A DNA stretch of 63,643 bases from Bacillota bacterium (GTDB taxonomy: Bacteria > Bacillota > Clostridia > Peptostreptococcales > Anaerovoracaceae): positions 1 through 63,643 of the forward strand of contig JAQXIX010000005.1 in assembly GCA_029008005.1 (NCBI GenBank), given 5' to 3'. Below are positions 53,890 through 62,901 of the stretch, piece after piece. Made by a program: the position numbers and the translations under genes. The notes beneath the pieces were generated by a model. It did not search any database. It was given only the letters and a program-made list of their open reading frames with translations, and had not been told where the DNA came from. Position 1 is the first letter of the stretch; the number at the start of each line of letters is the position of its first letter.

Positions 53890-53918
53890 AGAGGTCTCTT
53901 GAAATGACCTCTTTTTTA
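53890..53918 (+). terminator. Terminator of the 61-aa membrane protein gene
   Basis: Arms AGAGGTC (53890-53896) and GACCTCT (53906-53912) with a 9-base loop, followed by six T. Confidence 0.85.
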
Positions 53919-54063
53919 TTTCCCTCGTTATACATTGAAAATACAGTCTCAAGCCGATTTTTTCATTTTTTGCCCGGACTCAATTGTCAGATAATTCAGT
54001 ATACCATCTTGTGGTTTCGGTGTTATTATGCCAATAATACAGCAAACTAATACCGCATTTAAC

Positions 54064-54092
54064 TTGACAAACAACAAGTTAAGCACTATACT
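54064..54092 (+). promoter_or_regulatory. Strong promoter of a tiny transcription unit
   Basis: TTGACA (54064-54069) and TATACT (54087-54092) exactly 17 bases apart. An inverted repeat AACTTG-ACAAACAA-CAAGTT (54061-54080) covers the -35. Confidence 0.8.
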
Positions 54093-54142
54093 AATAACTG
54101 TAAGAAAGCTAAACAGCAGAGAAAAAGAAAAGAGGGATAATA

Positions 54143-54220
54143 ATGAAAGCTGTAAATTCAATCGTTGAAACTATTAAAGATACTGCAAGACTGATCGACA
54201 TAGTTGTATACGGTAGATAA
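54143..54220 (+). CDS. 25-residue peptide, predicted amphipathic helix
   Basis: Short frame ATG (54143) to TAA (54218-54220) encoding 25 residues, beginning MKAVNSIVET and ending DIVVYGR. Hydrophobic residues at 4, 7, 8, 11, 15, 18 and 22 fall on one helical face; Lys, Glu, Asp and Arg are on the other. AGAGGG lies 6 bases before the ATG. It sits alone between a consensus promoter and a strong terminator, in a transcript of about 175 bases. The size and amphipathy recall small membrane-active or toxin-like peptides, but there is no known family match. The alternative is a non-coding RNA with a chance frame. Confidence 0.55.
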   Translation: MKAVNSIVETIKDTARLIDIVVYGR

Positions 54221-54245
54221 AACAGAAAAAAATCCATAAATTTTT

Positions 54246-54275
54246 CGGCAGGTGTCTGATCACCTGCCGTTTTTT
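54246..54275 (+). terminator. Terminator of the tiny transcription unit
   Basis: Perfect 9-base arms CGGCAGGTG (54246-54254) and CACCTGCCG (54261-54269) with a 6-base loop, followed by six T on the plus strand. On the minus strand an A run follows, so it does not serve comEC. Confidence 0.92.
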
Positions 54276-54286
54276 GTTTAGCTGCT

Positions 54287-56617
54287 TCATCTGATTTCAG
54301 TCGATACATTTATTATTTTTCCTCCTTCTACTTTCAGACCTACAGCACCGTCAATATCATTTCTGTAAACCGGTACATTTCGTTCCTCAAGCCGCGACAA
54401 AACCTCCCGTGTCGGATGACCATACACGTTTTCCCCTACCTGAATCACTGCCACAGACGGATTCACGCAATCCAGCAGTTCATCACAGGTACTGTACCTG
54501 CTTCCGTGATGACCCACGCTTAAAACCGTCTCCCCGAAATTCCGCCATAATTTACACAATTCCCTTTCAGCATCTTCGTTAACGTCACCCGTTACCAAAA
54601 CAGATGTTTCACCGGCTCTGCCGGAAAATACTATTCTGAAAATGAGGCTCAAGCTGTTTTCGTCATCCTCTTCTACGCTGTCTGCCGAAACAACTGCCTG
54701 CGGCATAAGCACATGCACACTGCATTCGCCGCTTATATTCATGGCCATTCCCCCATGAACATATGTGATTTTATCCTTTGACAATCCTGTGTCACGCACT
54801 ATTCTTTTTTCGCGGCACCTGTTTCCGTCATAAACAAACAGTCTCTTTATCATACCGGCCTTTGCAAGCTCACATATTCCCTTGTAATGATCTGTGTGAA
54901 GATGAGTTACAAAAGCCCCGTCAACACTGCTCATGCCGTTTTTAAGCAGATATGGTTTCAGAATTTTATTTCCCACATTGTAGTTTTCTTTGCCGCCTCC
55001 GTCAAAGAGATATACTTTTCCTTCGCTTCTGATACAAAGGCAGCTGCCCTGACCCACGTCAACGAATACTGCCTTTGCATCTCCGAATTCGTCATCTGTA
55101 ATAAAACCGAAAATTCCTGAAGTCACAATAATTACAGCAGATGCCGCGGCCAGATATTTTCGCCCCTTTGTCATTAAAGTCAATCGCCCGCCTTCGCTGA
55201 GAAGCAGCAGCATAATCAGATACCAGGCAACAACCGATTCAACGGGAGGGCTTACAGCATTGAAACACGTAATTCCCTCGATACATGTCACTTCATTCAG
55301 CCTTACAAGCACATGGCAGAGGAAATCCGTTACACTCAGCACGAAACCGTAAATCACCTGAAAGTCCCAAAATCCCAGTACCAAGCAGCAAAGTCCAGCC
55401 GGAACCGTTATCCCCGCAAGAAAAATGACAGGAATATTTATTAAAAACGAAATAACGGAAATGCTGTTAAATGTATAGACCATAAACGGTCCCAGCCCGA
55501 GCTGCACTGCAATTCCGGCTGCCAATACACCTTTGAATGTCATTTTTATGTATGGCAGCAGCACCGCCATTGTAAGTACTGCCAGGAAACTCATTTGAAA
55601 GCTTATATTATAAACGATCCAGGGGTTAACCAGCATCGATGCTGCCGCTACGGCGAAAGCGCTGCTGCCCAGGTCGTACCGCCTTCCCGACAGACCGGCA
55701 AACATATGCATTATCACCATTATTACAGCACGTATAACTGACGTAGAAAAGGATGCAAGCGCAGTGTAGCAAATTAAAAAAACAGTTGTCACAATGAAGA
55801 AAACTTTGCTCTTACAGCTGGGAACCGGAGTAAAAGCTTTAGAAATAAACCCCCAGATCAAATAAAGAAATCTGTATATTATACCGATATGAAGGCCGCT
55901 TACCGCCAGAATATGCGCCGTTCCGTTTTTCCTGAAATCCTCTGTCACACTTTCGTCGATTTCTGTTTTATCGCCAAACAAAATGCCTCCCAGCATGGCA
56001 GCAGTCTCCGGATTACCATTATTTTTTATTTTGTCAAGGCATGTTTTTTTCACCATAAACAGCCTGCCGCTGAGAGATGGATGTTTATCGATAATTTCAA
56101 TAGTGTCGGCTTCCATTATCTTCGTAATTCCTTTTGATTTGAGATACAGTTTGTAATCAAAGCATCTCGGATTTCTGCGGCCGTCCGGTTCAGAAATATC
56201 ACCTGTAACCACAATTTTCCACCCGGGCACCGGAGACGATATGCTTCTTTTTTCTTCCGTTTTTCTTTCGCTTTTATATACGTTCACAAGCATTTTCTCG
56301 CCTGCGTCAAGTTCCATCTGCAAATACCCTTTCTCACCTGTTTTTTCGCGGACTTGCTTAACTGTTCCCGTAACGGAAATGTTTTCTTTTTTCTCTATCG
56401 TCTCTTGCCCTCCGGATTTAATATTCACATTTACCAGGCCGACAACAAATGAAATGCATATTATCACAACAGCCTTGTTTCTGCCGAATAAGCAAAGAGC
56501 TGCAGCCGGCAGTATCAACCCCATTAAAACTATCGAAGTTTCCGAATTCACAACGCTGTATATAAATGATGCAAGAGCCAGTCCTCCTGCCACGAATATC
56601 ATAGGTCTTCTCAGCAT
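54287..56617 (-). CDS. comEC: DNA uptake channel ComEC/Rec2
   Basis: 776 residues. An N-terminal pair of helices and a DUF4131/OB-like domain (about 1-200) precede the polytopic Competence domain (about 205-480) and a C-terminal metallo-beta-lactamase domain (about 510-760) with THLHTDHYKG and GHHGSRYST. It forms the membrane channel for single-stranded DNA during natural transformation (family role). The ATG at 56617 is chosen because GGGGG lies 6 bases upstream; an in-frame TTG two codons earlier overlaps that site. No other com genes are in the window. Confidence 0.93.
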   Translation of the reverse strand: MLRRPMIFVAGGLALASFIYSVVNSETSIVLMGLILPAAALCLFGRNKAVVIICISFVVGLVNVNIKSGGQETIEKKENISVTGTVKQVREKTGEKGYLQMELDAGEKMLVNVYKSERKTEEKRSISSPVPGWKIVVTGDISEPDGRRNPRCFDYKLYLKSKGITKIMEADTIEIIDKHPSLSGRLFMVKKTCLDKIKNNGNPETAAMLGGILFGDKTEIDESVTEDFRKNGTAHILAVSGLHIGIIYRFLYLIWGFISKAFTPVPSCKSKVFFIVTTVFLICYTALASFSTSVIRAVIMVIMHMFAGLSGRRYDLGSSAFAVAAASMLVNPWIVYNISFQMSFLAVLTMAVLLPYIKMTFKGVLAAGIAVQLGLGPFMVYTFNSISVISFLINIPVIFLAGITVPAGLCCLVLGFWDFQVIYGFVLSVTDFLCHVLVRLNEVTCIEGITCFNAVSPPVESVVAWYLIMLLLLSEGGRLTLMTKGRKYLAAASAVIIVTSGIFGFITDDEFGDAKAVFVDVGQGSCLCIRSEGKVYLFDGGGKENYNVGNKILKPYLLKNGMSSVDGAFVTHLHTDHYKGICELAKAGMIKRLFVYDGNRCREKRIVRDTGLSKDKITYVHGGMAMNISGECSVHVLMPQAVVSADSVEEDDENSLSLIFRIVFSGRAGETSVLVTGDVNEDAERELCKLWRNFGETVLSVGHHGSRYSTCDELLDCVNPSVAVIQVGENVYGHPTREVLSRLEERNVPVYRNDIDGAVGLKVEGGKIINVSTEIR

Positions 56618-56623
56618 AATCAA

Positions 56624-56755
56624 CCCCCTTTTGTATTTCCATATTTTACCATATTATATCATTATTTCTATTTTTTTTCATTACTATTTATAGAGCCTCT
56701 ATGGTATACTGTTAGGAGGGTTATTGGTATAACAGATATACGGGAGGGTAAAATC
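56624..56755. promoter_or_regulatory. AT-rich divergent promoter region comEC/PBP1
   Basis: Bases 56641-56700 are very AT-rich and hold TATACT (56705-56710) facing the penicillin-binding protein gene, and TATAAT and TGG-TAAAAT elements facing comEC. The -35 elements are weak on both sides. Confidence 0.45.
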
Positions 56756-59725
56756 TTGTCAAACAAAAATAACACTTTCAATGACGATGATTTCTTCGCA
56801 AAATTCGATTCCGCAAACGAGGATTCTTCCGGAAGCGATGACTTCTTCTACGGCTCGGCAAAAAGCTACAGAGAACCGGTGAAAGCCAATCGCGCTTCAA
56901 GGTCCGAGTCTTCAAAAAAGAAATCACCGACAAATAGATCAAAAAGTAAAAAATCCAATGCGGGCAAAAGCCTGAAATCAAAACATCGTGCCGCCGCCGA
57001 AAAATTTGCCGGCAGCGGTCGTGTAACATCGGTTGCCGCCGAATCGACTCCAAAGAAGGTAATAAAATTCATATTCCTTCTCGGGATGATATTTGCGATG
57101 GCTGTAGGCATATTTGTTGGAGTGGTATTCATTAAGGCTCCTGCCATTGACACAGACAACATTTACTCGCATATAAGTCAGCGCTCTGTAATGTATGATA
57201 TCAACGGCAAGGAAATCGAAAGTCTCTACTCAGACGGAGGCAACAGAACAGTCGTTAAATACAAAGACATTCCCGATGATATGGTAAACGCTATCGTTGC
57301 CCTCGAGGATAAGAAATTCTGGTCACATAACGGGTTTAACTTTATTCGTATGGTCGGCGCAGTCAAGGACGGAATTCTCAACGGCGGCCGTGTAAGCGGA
57401 ACAAGTACGGTAACACAGCAGCTGGCAAGAAACGTTTATCTTTCAGAGATAAAATCCGAAAGATCTCTCACAAGAAAGATTACGGAAATGTACTGCACAA
57501 TCGTTCTTGAGAAGAATATGAGTAAAGAACAGATAATGGAGGCTTACCTCAATACAATATATCTGGGATTCAATTCTTACGGTGTTGAGGCTGCCGCTCA
57601 GTCATATTTCGACAAATCCATTACAGACTGTGATCTTCTCGAATGTGCTGCTCTGGCATCACTTCCGCAGCTTCCTGACTCATATGCTCTTGTATATGCA
57701 GATTATACAAATGCCAAAACAGATCTTCCGATAATAAAGAAAGCCGGTGATGTTACATACAGATACAACGGAGATGCTTCCACCGACAGACGCAATCTGG
57801 TTCTCAAAAACATGAAAGAAAAAGACTACATTACGTCAGCTCAGCTCAGTGATGCATTAAATACCGATCTCGAATCATGTATCAAAGTCGGTGATGCATC
57901 GGATGCAAGTGCTTCCTCGTACTTTACGGATTATGCCGTCGAACAGATTGTTGACGATCTTATCTCCGAATACGGTATCAGTGAAGCCGACGCTAAGACC
58001 ATGCTCTATACCAGCGGCCTTAAAATATATACGACCATGGATGCAGATATCCAGGATATTCTCGAAGATGAGTTCAGTAAATCAACAAACTATTCAAGTG
58101 TTGCGTACACCAGGACAAATGCGGACGGCGACATGATAAACGAAAAAGGTACGCTGCTGGCCTACAAATATTCGAACATGATTTCGGACAAAAAATTCAC
58201 CTTCAGGAAGGGCGAATATAAGAATAACAGTGACGGAAGCATGACGATATACAGCGGAAACAGACTTAACCTCTACAGAACAGAAGTAAACGGACAACCT
58301 GACGTAAGCGTTGAGTTTAAGGGAATGTATCTTAAAGAAGACGGAATATTCTACTTCATCGAAGGCGGGGTTCTTTCCATTCCTCAGGGATATAAGACTT
58401 TGGATGACAACGGCAACTGCATTATTTCCGCAGAGTTTTTCCAGGATCCTAATTACAAAGACTTCTTCAAGAAGAGCGGAGGCACATACAGTGTAAGCGA
58501 AAACTTCTACACCCTTAAGCAAAAGGTTCGTCAGCCTCAGGCCGCTGCTGTAATTATGGAAAACGATACAGGAGAAATCAAGGCAATGATGGGCGGACGC
58601 GGAGTGAAAGGAAAACAGCTTTATAACAGAGCCGTTAATCCGAGACAGCCGGGTTCATCTATCAAGCCTCTCGCAATATACGGTCCTGCCCTTCAGATGT
58701 CATATGAATACTCTCAGGAAGACAAGGGTATGAACCTCGATACAAGCGAAGGAAGCGACTGGGGTAAATACATTACTGCCGGAAGTATAATCAATGACGC
58801 TGCCACAAAGGACGGAAACGGCAAGATATGGCCTAAGAACGTATACAACGGTTACAAAGGCGATATGACCCTCCGCCAGGCTGTACAGCAGTCAGTAAAC
58901 GTTTGTGCATACAAGACATATCTTCAGATTGAAAGAAACGAAGGTGCTGAATACTCAGTCAATATGCTCAAGAAGCTGGGAATTACGACAATCGATGAAG
59001 AGTCTGACGCTAACCCTGCAGCTCTTGCTCTCGGCGGTCTTACAAGAGGAATTACTCCTCTTGAAGAAACAGCAGCATTTGCCACATTCCCTAACGGCGG
59101 AGTGTATAAGACACCTATTTTCTACACAAGAGTCGAAGACAGCAGGGGCAATGTGAAGCTGGAAAAGAAAACAGAAGAGACAAAAGTCTATGACCCGGGT
59201 GTTGCCTGGATAATGACTGACGTTCTCAGAACAGTAGTTTCCAACGGCGGTGCCAGAAATGCCGGAATAGGTATTCAGCCTGTCGGCGGTAAGACAGGAA
59301 CTACAAGTGATAAGTACGATATTTGGTTCTCCGGTTTCACGCCTCAATACACAATGGCTCTCTGGATGGGTAATGACATCAATATGGACCTGGGTGACAG
59401 TTCACCTAAGGCATGCTCATTCTGGGCCAATATAATGAGACGCGTATGCGCAGATATTCCAAGGGGAACATTCTTCGATAAACCGGAAAATGTAATAACC
59501 TCAGGTGGTGAATACTATACAGAAGGAACTTATTCCAAGGTTAAAAAGGACAAAGATAAAGATAAGGATAAAGAAGAAAAGACAAAAGGATCTTCATCTT
59601 CAAGTGAAACCTTACCTTCTACTACATTACCGACAGTTCCTCCTACGACTGCACCAACCACCACTTCACCTCCGTCTTCTCAGGAGACACCTTCAGGAGA
59701 TTCAAACACAACGCTATCAGATTAA
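56756..59725 (+). CDS. Class A penicillin-binding protein (glycosyltransferase-transpeptidase)
   Basis: 989 residues. A polar, basic cytoplasmic head (1-100) is followed by one membrane helix (about 103-125). The GT51 glycosyltransferase (about 140-320) has EDKKFWSHNGFN and QQLARN. The transpeptidase (about 590-900) has the catalytic SSIKPLA, an SVN motif in QQSVNVCAYK, and GGKTGTTSD. The C-terminal tail is low-complexity: a KDKDKDK run followed by about 45 Ser, Thr and Pro residues, likely a wall-spanning tail. The TTG start is supported by GGGAGG 8 bases upstream; no ATG exists before the membrane helix. It polymerises and cross-links peptidoglycan, and has its own terminator. Confidence 0.93.
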   Translation: MSNKNNTFNDDDFFAKFDSANEDSSGSDDFFYGSAKSYREPVKANRASRSESSKKKSPTNRSKSKKSNAGKSLKSKHRAAAEKFAGSGRVTSVAAESTPKKVIKFIFLLGMIFAMAVGIFVGVVFIKAPAIDTDNIYSHISQRSVMYDINGKEIESLYSDGGNRTVVKYKDIPDDMVNAIVALEDKKFWSHNGFNFIRMVGAVKDGILNGGRVSGTSTVTQQLARNVYLSEIKSERSLTRKITEMYCTIVLEKNMSKEQIMEAYLNTIYLGFNSYGVEAAAQSYFDKSITDCDLLECAALASLPQLPDSYALVYADYTNAKTDLPIIKKAGDVTYRYNGDASTDRRNLVLKNMKEKDYITSAQLSDALNTDLESCIKVGDASDASASSYFTDYAVEQIVDDLISEYGISEADAKTMLYTSGLKIYTTMDADIQDILEDEFSKSTNYSSVAYTRTNADGDMINEKGTLLAYKYSNMISDKKFTFRKGEYKNNSDGSMTIYSGNRLNLYRTEVNGQPDVSVEFKGMYLKEDGIFYFIEGGVLSIPQGYKTLDDNGNCIISAEFFQDPNYKDFFKKSGGTYSVSENFYTLKQKVRQPQAAAVIMENDTGEIKAMMGGRGVKGKQLYNRAVNPRQPGSSIKPLAIYGPALQMSYEYSQEDKGMNLDTSEGSDWGKYITAGSIINDAATKDGNGKIWPKNVYNGYKGDMTLRQAVQQSVNVCAYKTYLQIERNEGAEYSVNMLKKLGITTIDEESDANPAALALGGLTRGITPLEETAAFATFPNGGVYKTPIFYTRVEDSRGNVKLEKKTEETKVYDPGVAWIMTDVLRTVVSNGGARNAGIGIQPVGGKTGTTSDKYDIWFSGFTPQYTMALWMGNDINMDLGDSSPKACSFWANIMRRVCADIPRGTFFDKPENVITSGGEYYTEGTYSKVKKDKDKDKDKEEKTKGSSSSSETLPSTTLPTVPPTTAPTTTSPPSSQETPSGDSNTTLSD

Positions 59726-59735
59726 ACGAATCGCG

Positions 59736-59774
59736 GAGCCGTTACACTGAACAATCAGTGTAACGGCTCTTTTT
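59736..59774 (+). terminator. Terminator of the class A PBP gene
   Basis: Perfect 14-base arms GAGCCGTTACACTG (59736-59749) and its complement (59756-59769) with a 6-base loop, followed by TTTTTC. Confidence 0.95.
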
Positions 59775-59789
59775 CTATTGACTGTTCTA

Positions 59790-59819
59790 TTGATACAAAT
59801 AACTGTGCTATGTTAGTAT
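59790..59819 (+). promoter_or_regulatory. Possible promoter of the ACT-PFL gene pair
   Basis: TTGATA (59790-59795) and TAGTAT (59814-59819) with an 18-base spacer, 33 bases before the ACT gene and after the PBP terminator. Confidence 0.45.
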
Positions 59820-59852
59820 GTTTAGGAATAAATAAAGTAAGGAGTTTAAAAT

Positions 59853-60116
59853 ATGAAAGCAGTAATTACAGTAGTAGGCAAGGACGATATCGGTATTCTT
59901 GCTAAGGTTAGTACAGCCTGTGCCGAAAGCAATGTAAGTGTAGATGAAGTTACTCAGTCAATACTCAAAGAGTATTTCTGCCTCATTATGCTGGTTGGAA
60001 TCGATAAAATGGAAATCTCCATTGACCAGCTTAGAGAAAATATTTCAGCTAAAGTTCCGGATATGACAGTTCACGTAATGCACGAGGACATTTTCAACTC
60101 CATGCACAGAATTTAG
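59853..60116 (+). CDS. ACT domain-containing protein (UPF0237)
   Basis: 87 residues, a single ACT domain from end to end (KAVITVVGKDDIGILAKVSTACAES shown in part as GKDDIGILAKVS). ACT domains bind small ligands, usually amino acids. AAGGAG lies 8 bases before the ATG. The next gene, 18 bases on, encodes a PFL/DUF711 protein; this two-gene pair is widely conserved, and the ACT protein probably regulates or partners the larger one (inference). Confidence 0.9.
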   Translation: MKAVITVVGKDDIGILAKVSTACAESNVSVDEVTQSILKEYFCLIMLVGIDKMEISIDQLRENISAKVPDMTVHVMHEDIFNSMHRI

Positions 60117-60134
60117 TATCGGAGGTGAAACGAC

Positions 60135-61493
60135 ATGATTAATACACATGATATTCTGGAAACAATTGCTATGATCCAGGAGGAAGACCTGGACATTCGA
60201 ACAATTACAATGGGAATTTCCCTTCTGGATTGCGCTGATACCGATATAGACAAGTCATGCGAGAAGGTTTACAACAAAATATACAATAAAGCAAAAGACC
60301 TTGTTAAGACCGGTGAGGCCATTGAGAAAAAATACGGCATTCCTATCGTTAACAAAAGAGTCTCCGTTACTCCTATATCCATGCTTGCAGCAGTATCCGG
60401 AGGCGATCCTGTCAAGTACGCACGTACTTTAGACAAAGTAGCCAAAGACATAGGGGTGAATTTTATCGGAGGTTTCTCGGCTCTTGTCCAGAAAGGATTC
60501 TCAGCCGGCGACAGAGAGTTGATAGAATCAATTCCAAGAGCTCTCGCTGAAACAGATCTCGTATGCTCCTCGGTTAATATAGGATCAACAAAGGCCGGCA
60601 TCAATATGGATGCTGTCAAGCTCATGGGAGAGAAAGTAAAAGAAGCAGCGGAACTGACCAAGGACAATCAGTGCATGGGACCTGCCAAACTGGTGGTGTT
60701 CTGCAATGCTCCCGAAGACAACCCGTTTATGGCAGGAGCATTCCACGGCGTTGGCGAACCTGACTGTGTAATCAACGTTGGTGTATCAGGCCCCGGCGTT
60801 GTAAGAGCCGCCCTTTCCAAGATGCCTAAAGATGCTCCTTTAAATCAGGTTGCCGATCTGATCAAGAGGACAGCATTTAAAATCACAAGAATGGGTCAGC
60901 TTGTCGGTACAGAAGCTTCAGAAATGCTCGGAGTTCCTTTCGGTATCATTGACCTTTCACTGGCCCCTACCCCGGCAATTGGCGACTCAGTAGCCTACAT
61001 TCTTGAGGAAATCGGCCTGGAGCAGTGCGGTACTCACGGTACTACAGCGGCTTTGGCAATGTTAAACGATGCAGTTAAAAAAGGCGGAGTAATGGCATCC
61101 TCGACAGTAGGCGGTCTCTCCGGCGCATTCATTCCGGTATCAGAAGATGCAGGCATGATAAATGCAGCAGCTGAAGGAACCCTTTCCCTCGAAAAACTTG
61201 AAGCAATGACAGCCGTATGCTCAGTGGGTCTTGATATGATAGTTCTCCCGGGAGAAACACCTGCAGAAACTATAGCTGCCATAATCGCAGATGAAGCTGC
61301 AATCGGCATGGTTAACTCCAAGACAACAGCAGTAAGAGTAATACCGGCCATCGGCCACAAAGAAGGTGAAATGCTGGATTTCGGCGGCCTGCTCGGTAAA
61401 GGTCCGATTATGAAGATAAACGACAAATCTTCAGAAGTTATGATTAACAGAGGCGGCAGAATTCCTGCACCTATGCAAAGTCTGAAGAACTAA
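60135..61493 (+). CDS. PFL family protein (UPF0210/DUF711)
   Basis: 452 residues, full length for UPF0210. The name comes from similarity to pyruvate formate-lyase folds, but the biochemical function is not established. Distinct stretches include [31 protein letters not shown], and [21 protein letters not shown] precedes the ATG at 60135. It lies directly behind the ACT gene and ends at a hairpin shared with the convergent etfA. Confidence 0.9.
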   Translation: MINTHDILETIAMIQEEDLDIRTITMGISLLDCADTDIDKSCEKVYNKIYNKAKDLVKTGEAIEKKYGIPIVNKRVSVTPISMLAAVSGGDPVKYARTLDKVAKDIGVNFIGGFSALVQKGFSAGDRELIESIPRALAETDLVCSSVNIGSTKAGINMDAVKLMGEKVKEAAELTKDNQCMGPAKLVVFCNAPEDNPFMAGAFHGVGEPDCVINVGVSGPGVVRAALSKMPKDAPLNQVADLIKRTAFKITRMGQLVGTEASEMLGVPFGIIDLSLAPTPAIGDSVAYILEEIGLEQCGTHGTTAALAMLNDAVKKGGVMASSTVGGLSGAFIPVSEDAGMINAAAEGTLSLEKLEAMTAVCSVGLDMIVLPGETPAETIAAIIADEAAIGMVNSKTTAVRVIPAIGHKEGEMLDFGGLLGKGPIMKINDKSSEVMINRGGRIPAPMQSLKN

Positions 61494-61505
61494 CAAATAT
61501 CTCTT

Positions 61506-61540
61506 AAAAAAGAGGGACTTGCCCATTCGGGCAGTCCCTT
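61506..61540. terminator. Bidirectional terminator between the PFL gene and etfA
   Basis: Stem of AGGGACT-TGCCC with GGGCA-GTCCCT and a 4-base ATTC loop (about 61513-61540), one bulged base. Six T follow on the minus strand, which serves etfA well; on the plus strand the T stretch is poor. Confidence 0.85.
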
Positions 61541-61574
61541 AAATTGAACTTTTTACTGATTAAAATCCCAGTAA

Positions 61575-62882
61575 TTATTTAGTTGAAGCGTCATACAGTG
61601 CTTCTGCGTTATCCCACTCTGCGATAATTTCAGGAATTACCTTGTAGAGGTCTCCAACGATACCAAAGTCAGCAACTTCGAAGATAGGAGCGTCTGAATC
61701 CTTGTTGATTGCTACGATGCAATCTGAAGTCTGCATTCCTGCCAGATGCTGAATAGCGCCTGAGATACCACATGCAAAGTAGATTTTAGGCTTTACAGTA
61801 GTTCCTGTCTGACCAACCTGGTGTGAATGATCAATCCAACCAGCGTCTACAGCTGCTCTTGATGAACCAACAACTCCGCCAACCTTGTCAGCGAACTTCT
61901 TGATCAGTTCGAATCCTGATGCATCACCAAGTCCTCTTCCGCCTGAGCAGATGATTTCAGCGTCAGTCAGTGATACCATTTCCTTAGCTGACTTAACGAT
62001 GTCCTTGATTGTGATGTGGATATCGTCAGCTGAAACAGTAGTCTTAACGTCAACGATTTCACCGGTAGCTCCAGCTACAGGCTCTCTCTTCTGCATTACG
62101 CCAGGACGAACTGTTGACATCTGAGGTCTAGTTCTTGGGCAGATGATAGTAGCCATCAGGTTACCACCGAATGCAGGACGAGTCTGCTTGATACCGGTTG
62201 ATGGATCGTTAGGGTCCAGAGTTGAAGTATCAAGAGTAGTGTTCTTTGAAGTGTACTCAATGTAGCTTGAAACTCTTACGTCCAGTCTTGTACAGTCAGC
62301 TGTCAGACCAGTGTTGCATCTTGCGGCGATTCTTGGAGCGAAGTCTCTACCAATGTGAGTTGCACCGTAGAGAACGATTTCAGGCTTATATTCGTCGATA
62401 GCTTCCTTCAGAGCGAATGTGTATCCGTCTGTAGTGTAGTTCTTCAGGTGTGGGCTTGCAATCTTGTAAACCTTCTCAGCACCGTAAGCGAAGCATTCTT
62501 CAGCCAGTGGAGCGATGTCAGCTTCATCACCGATGAGAACTGCGCAAACCTGAGTGTCTTCGCTGATTTCCTTAGCCAGTCTGTAGCCTTCGCCGATGAG
62601 TTCCAAAGCAACGTTCATGAGCTTGCCGTTTCTCTGTTCTGCGAATACCCATACGTGCTTGTAGTCGCCCAGGTCAGCCTGTACTTCTACCTTCTTTTCT
62701 TCGATAGCACCAAACTTACATGAAGTCAGGCACTGGTTACAGAAGTCACAGCTAGGTCCGATGGCAGCAACTTTACCAAGCTTATTGCCATCATATGGTT
62801 CGAAATAAAATGCATCCTTAGGGCAGCTCTTGAAGCACTGTCCGCATCCTATACATTTTTCTTTAATAATGTTAATAGCCAT
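61575..62882 (-). CDS. etfA: Electron transfer flavoprotein alpha subunit with ferredoxin domain
   Basis: 435 residues. An N-terminal 2[4Fe-4S] ferredoxin-like domain has [11 protein letters not shown] (10-20) and [11 protein letters not shown] (45-55). The ETF alpha domain I (about 70-270) and C-terminal FAD-binding domain ([20 protein letters not shown], given in part, and [15 protein letters not shown]) follow. It carries electrons with EtfB between an acyl-CoA-type dehydrogenase and a carrier. The extra ferredoxin domain is seen in anaerobes and fits coupling to ferredoxin, possibly electron bifurcation (inference). It follows etfB by 19 bases; GGAGG lies before the ATG. Confidence 0.95.
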   Translation of the reverse strand: MAINIIKEKCIGCGQCFKSCPKDAFYFEPYDGNKLGKVAAIGPSCDFCNQCLTSCKFGAIEEKKVEVQADLGDYKHVWVFAEQRNGKLMNVALELIGEGYRLAKEISEDTQVCAVLIGDEADIAPLAEECFAYGAEKVYKIASPHLKNYTTDGYTFALKEAIDEYKPEIVLYGATHIGRDFAPRIAARCNTGLTADCTRLDVRVSSYIEYTSKNTTLDTSTLDPNDPSTGIKQTRPAFGGNLMATIICPRTRPQMSTVRPGVMQKREPVAGATGEIVDVKTTVSADDIHITIKDIVKSAKEMVSLTDAEIICSGGRGLGDASGFELIKKFADKVGGVVGSSRAAVDAGWIDHSHQVGQTGTTVKPKIYFACGISGAIQHLAGMQTSDCIVAINKDSDAPIFEVADFGIVGDLYKVIPEIIAEWDNAEALYDASTK

Positions 62883-62901
62883 TTAAATTTCCTCCTCCTT
62901 C

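Noticed and set aside
53949-54161. 70-codon hydrophobic minus-strand frame
   Set aside because: It starts at an unsupported TTG, and its hydrophobic residues come from reading the complement of a purine-rich leader of the tiny unit.
59540-59720. Frameshift or repeat artefact at the end of the class A PBP
   Set aside because: The KD run and Ser/Thr/Pro tail stay in frame to a normal stop and terminator; such low-complexity tails are usual for these proteins.
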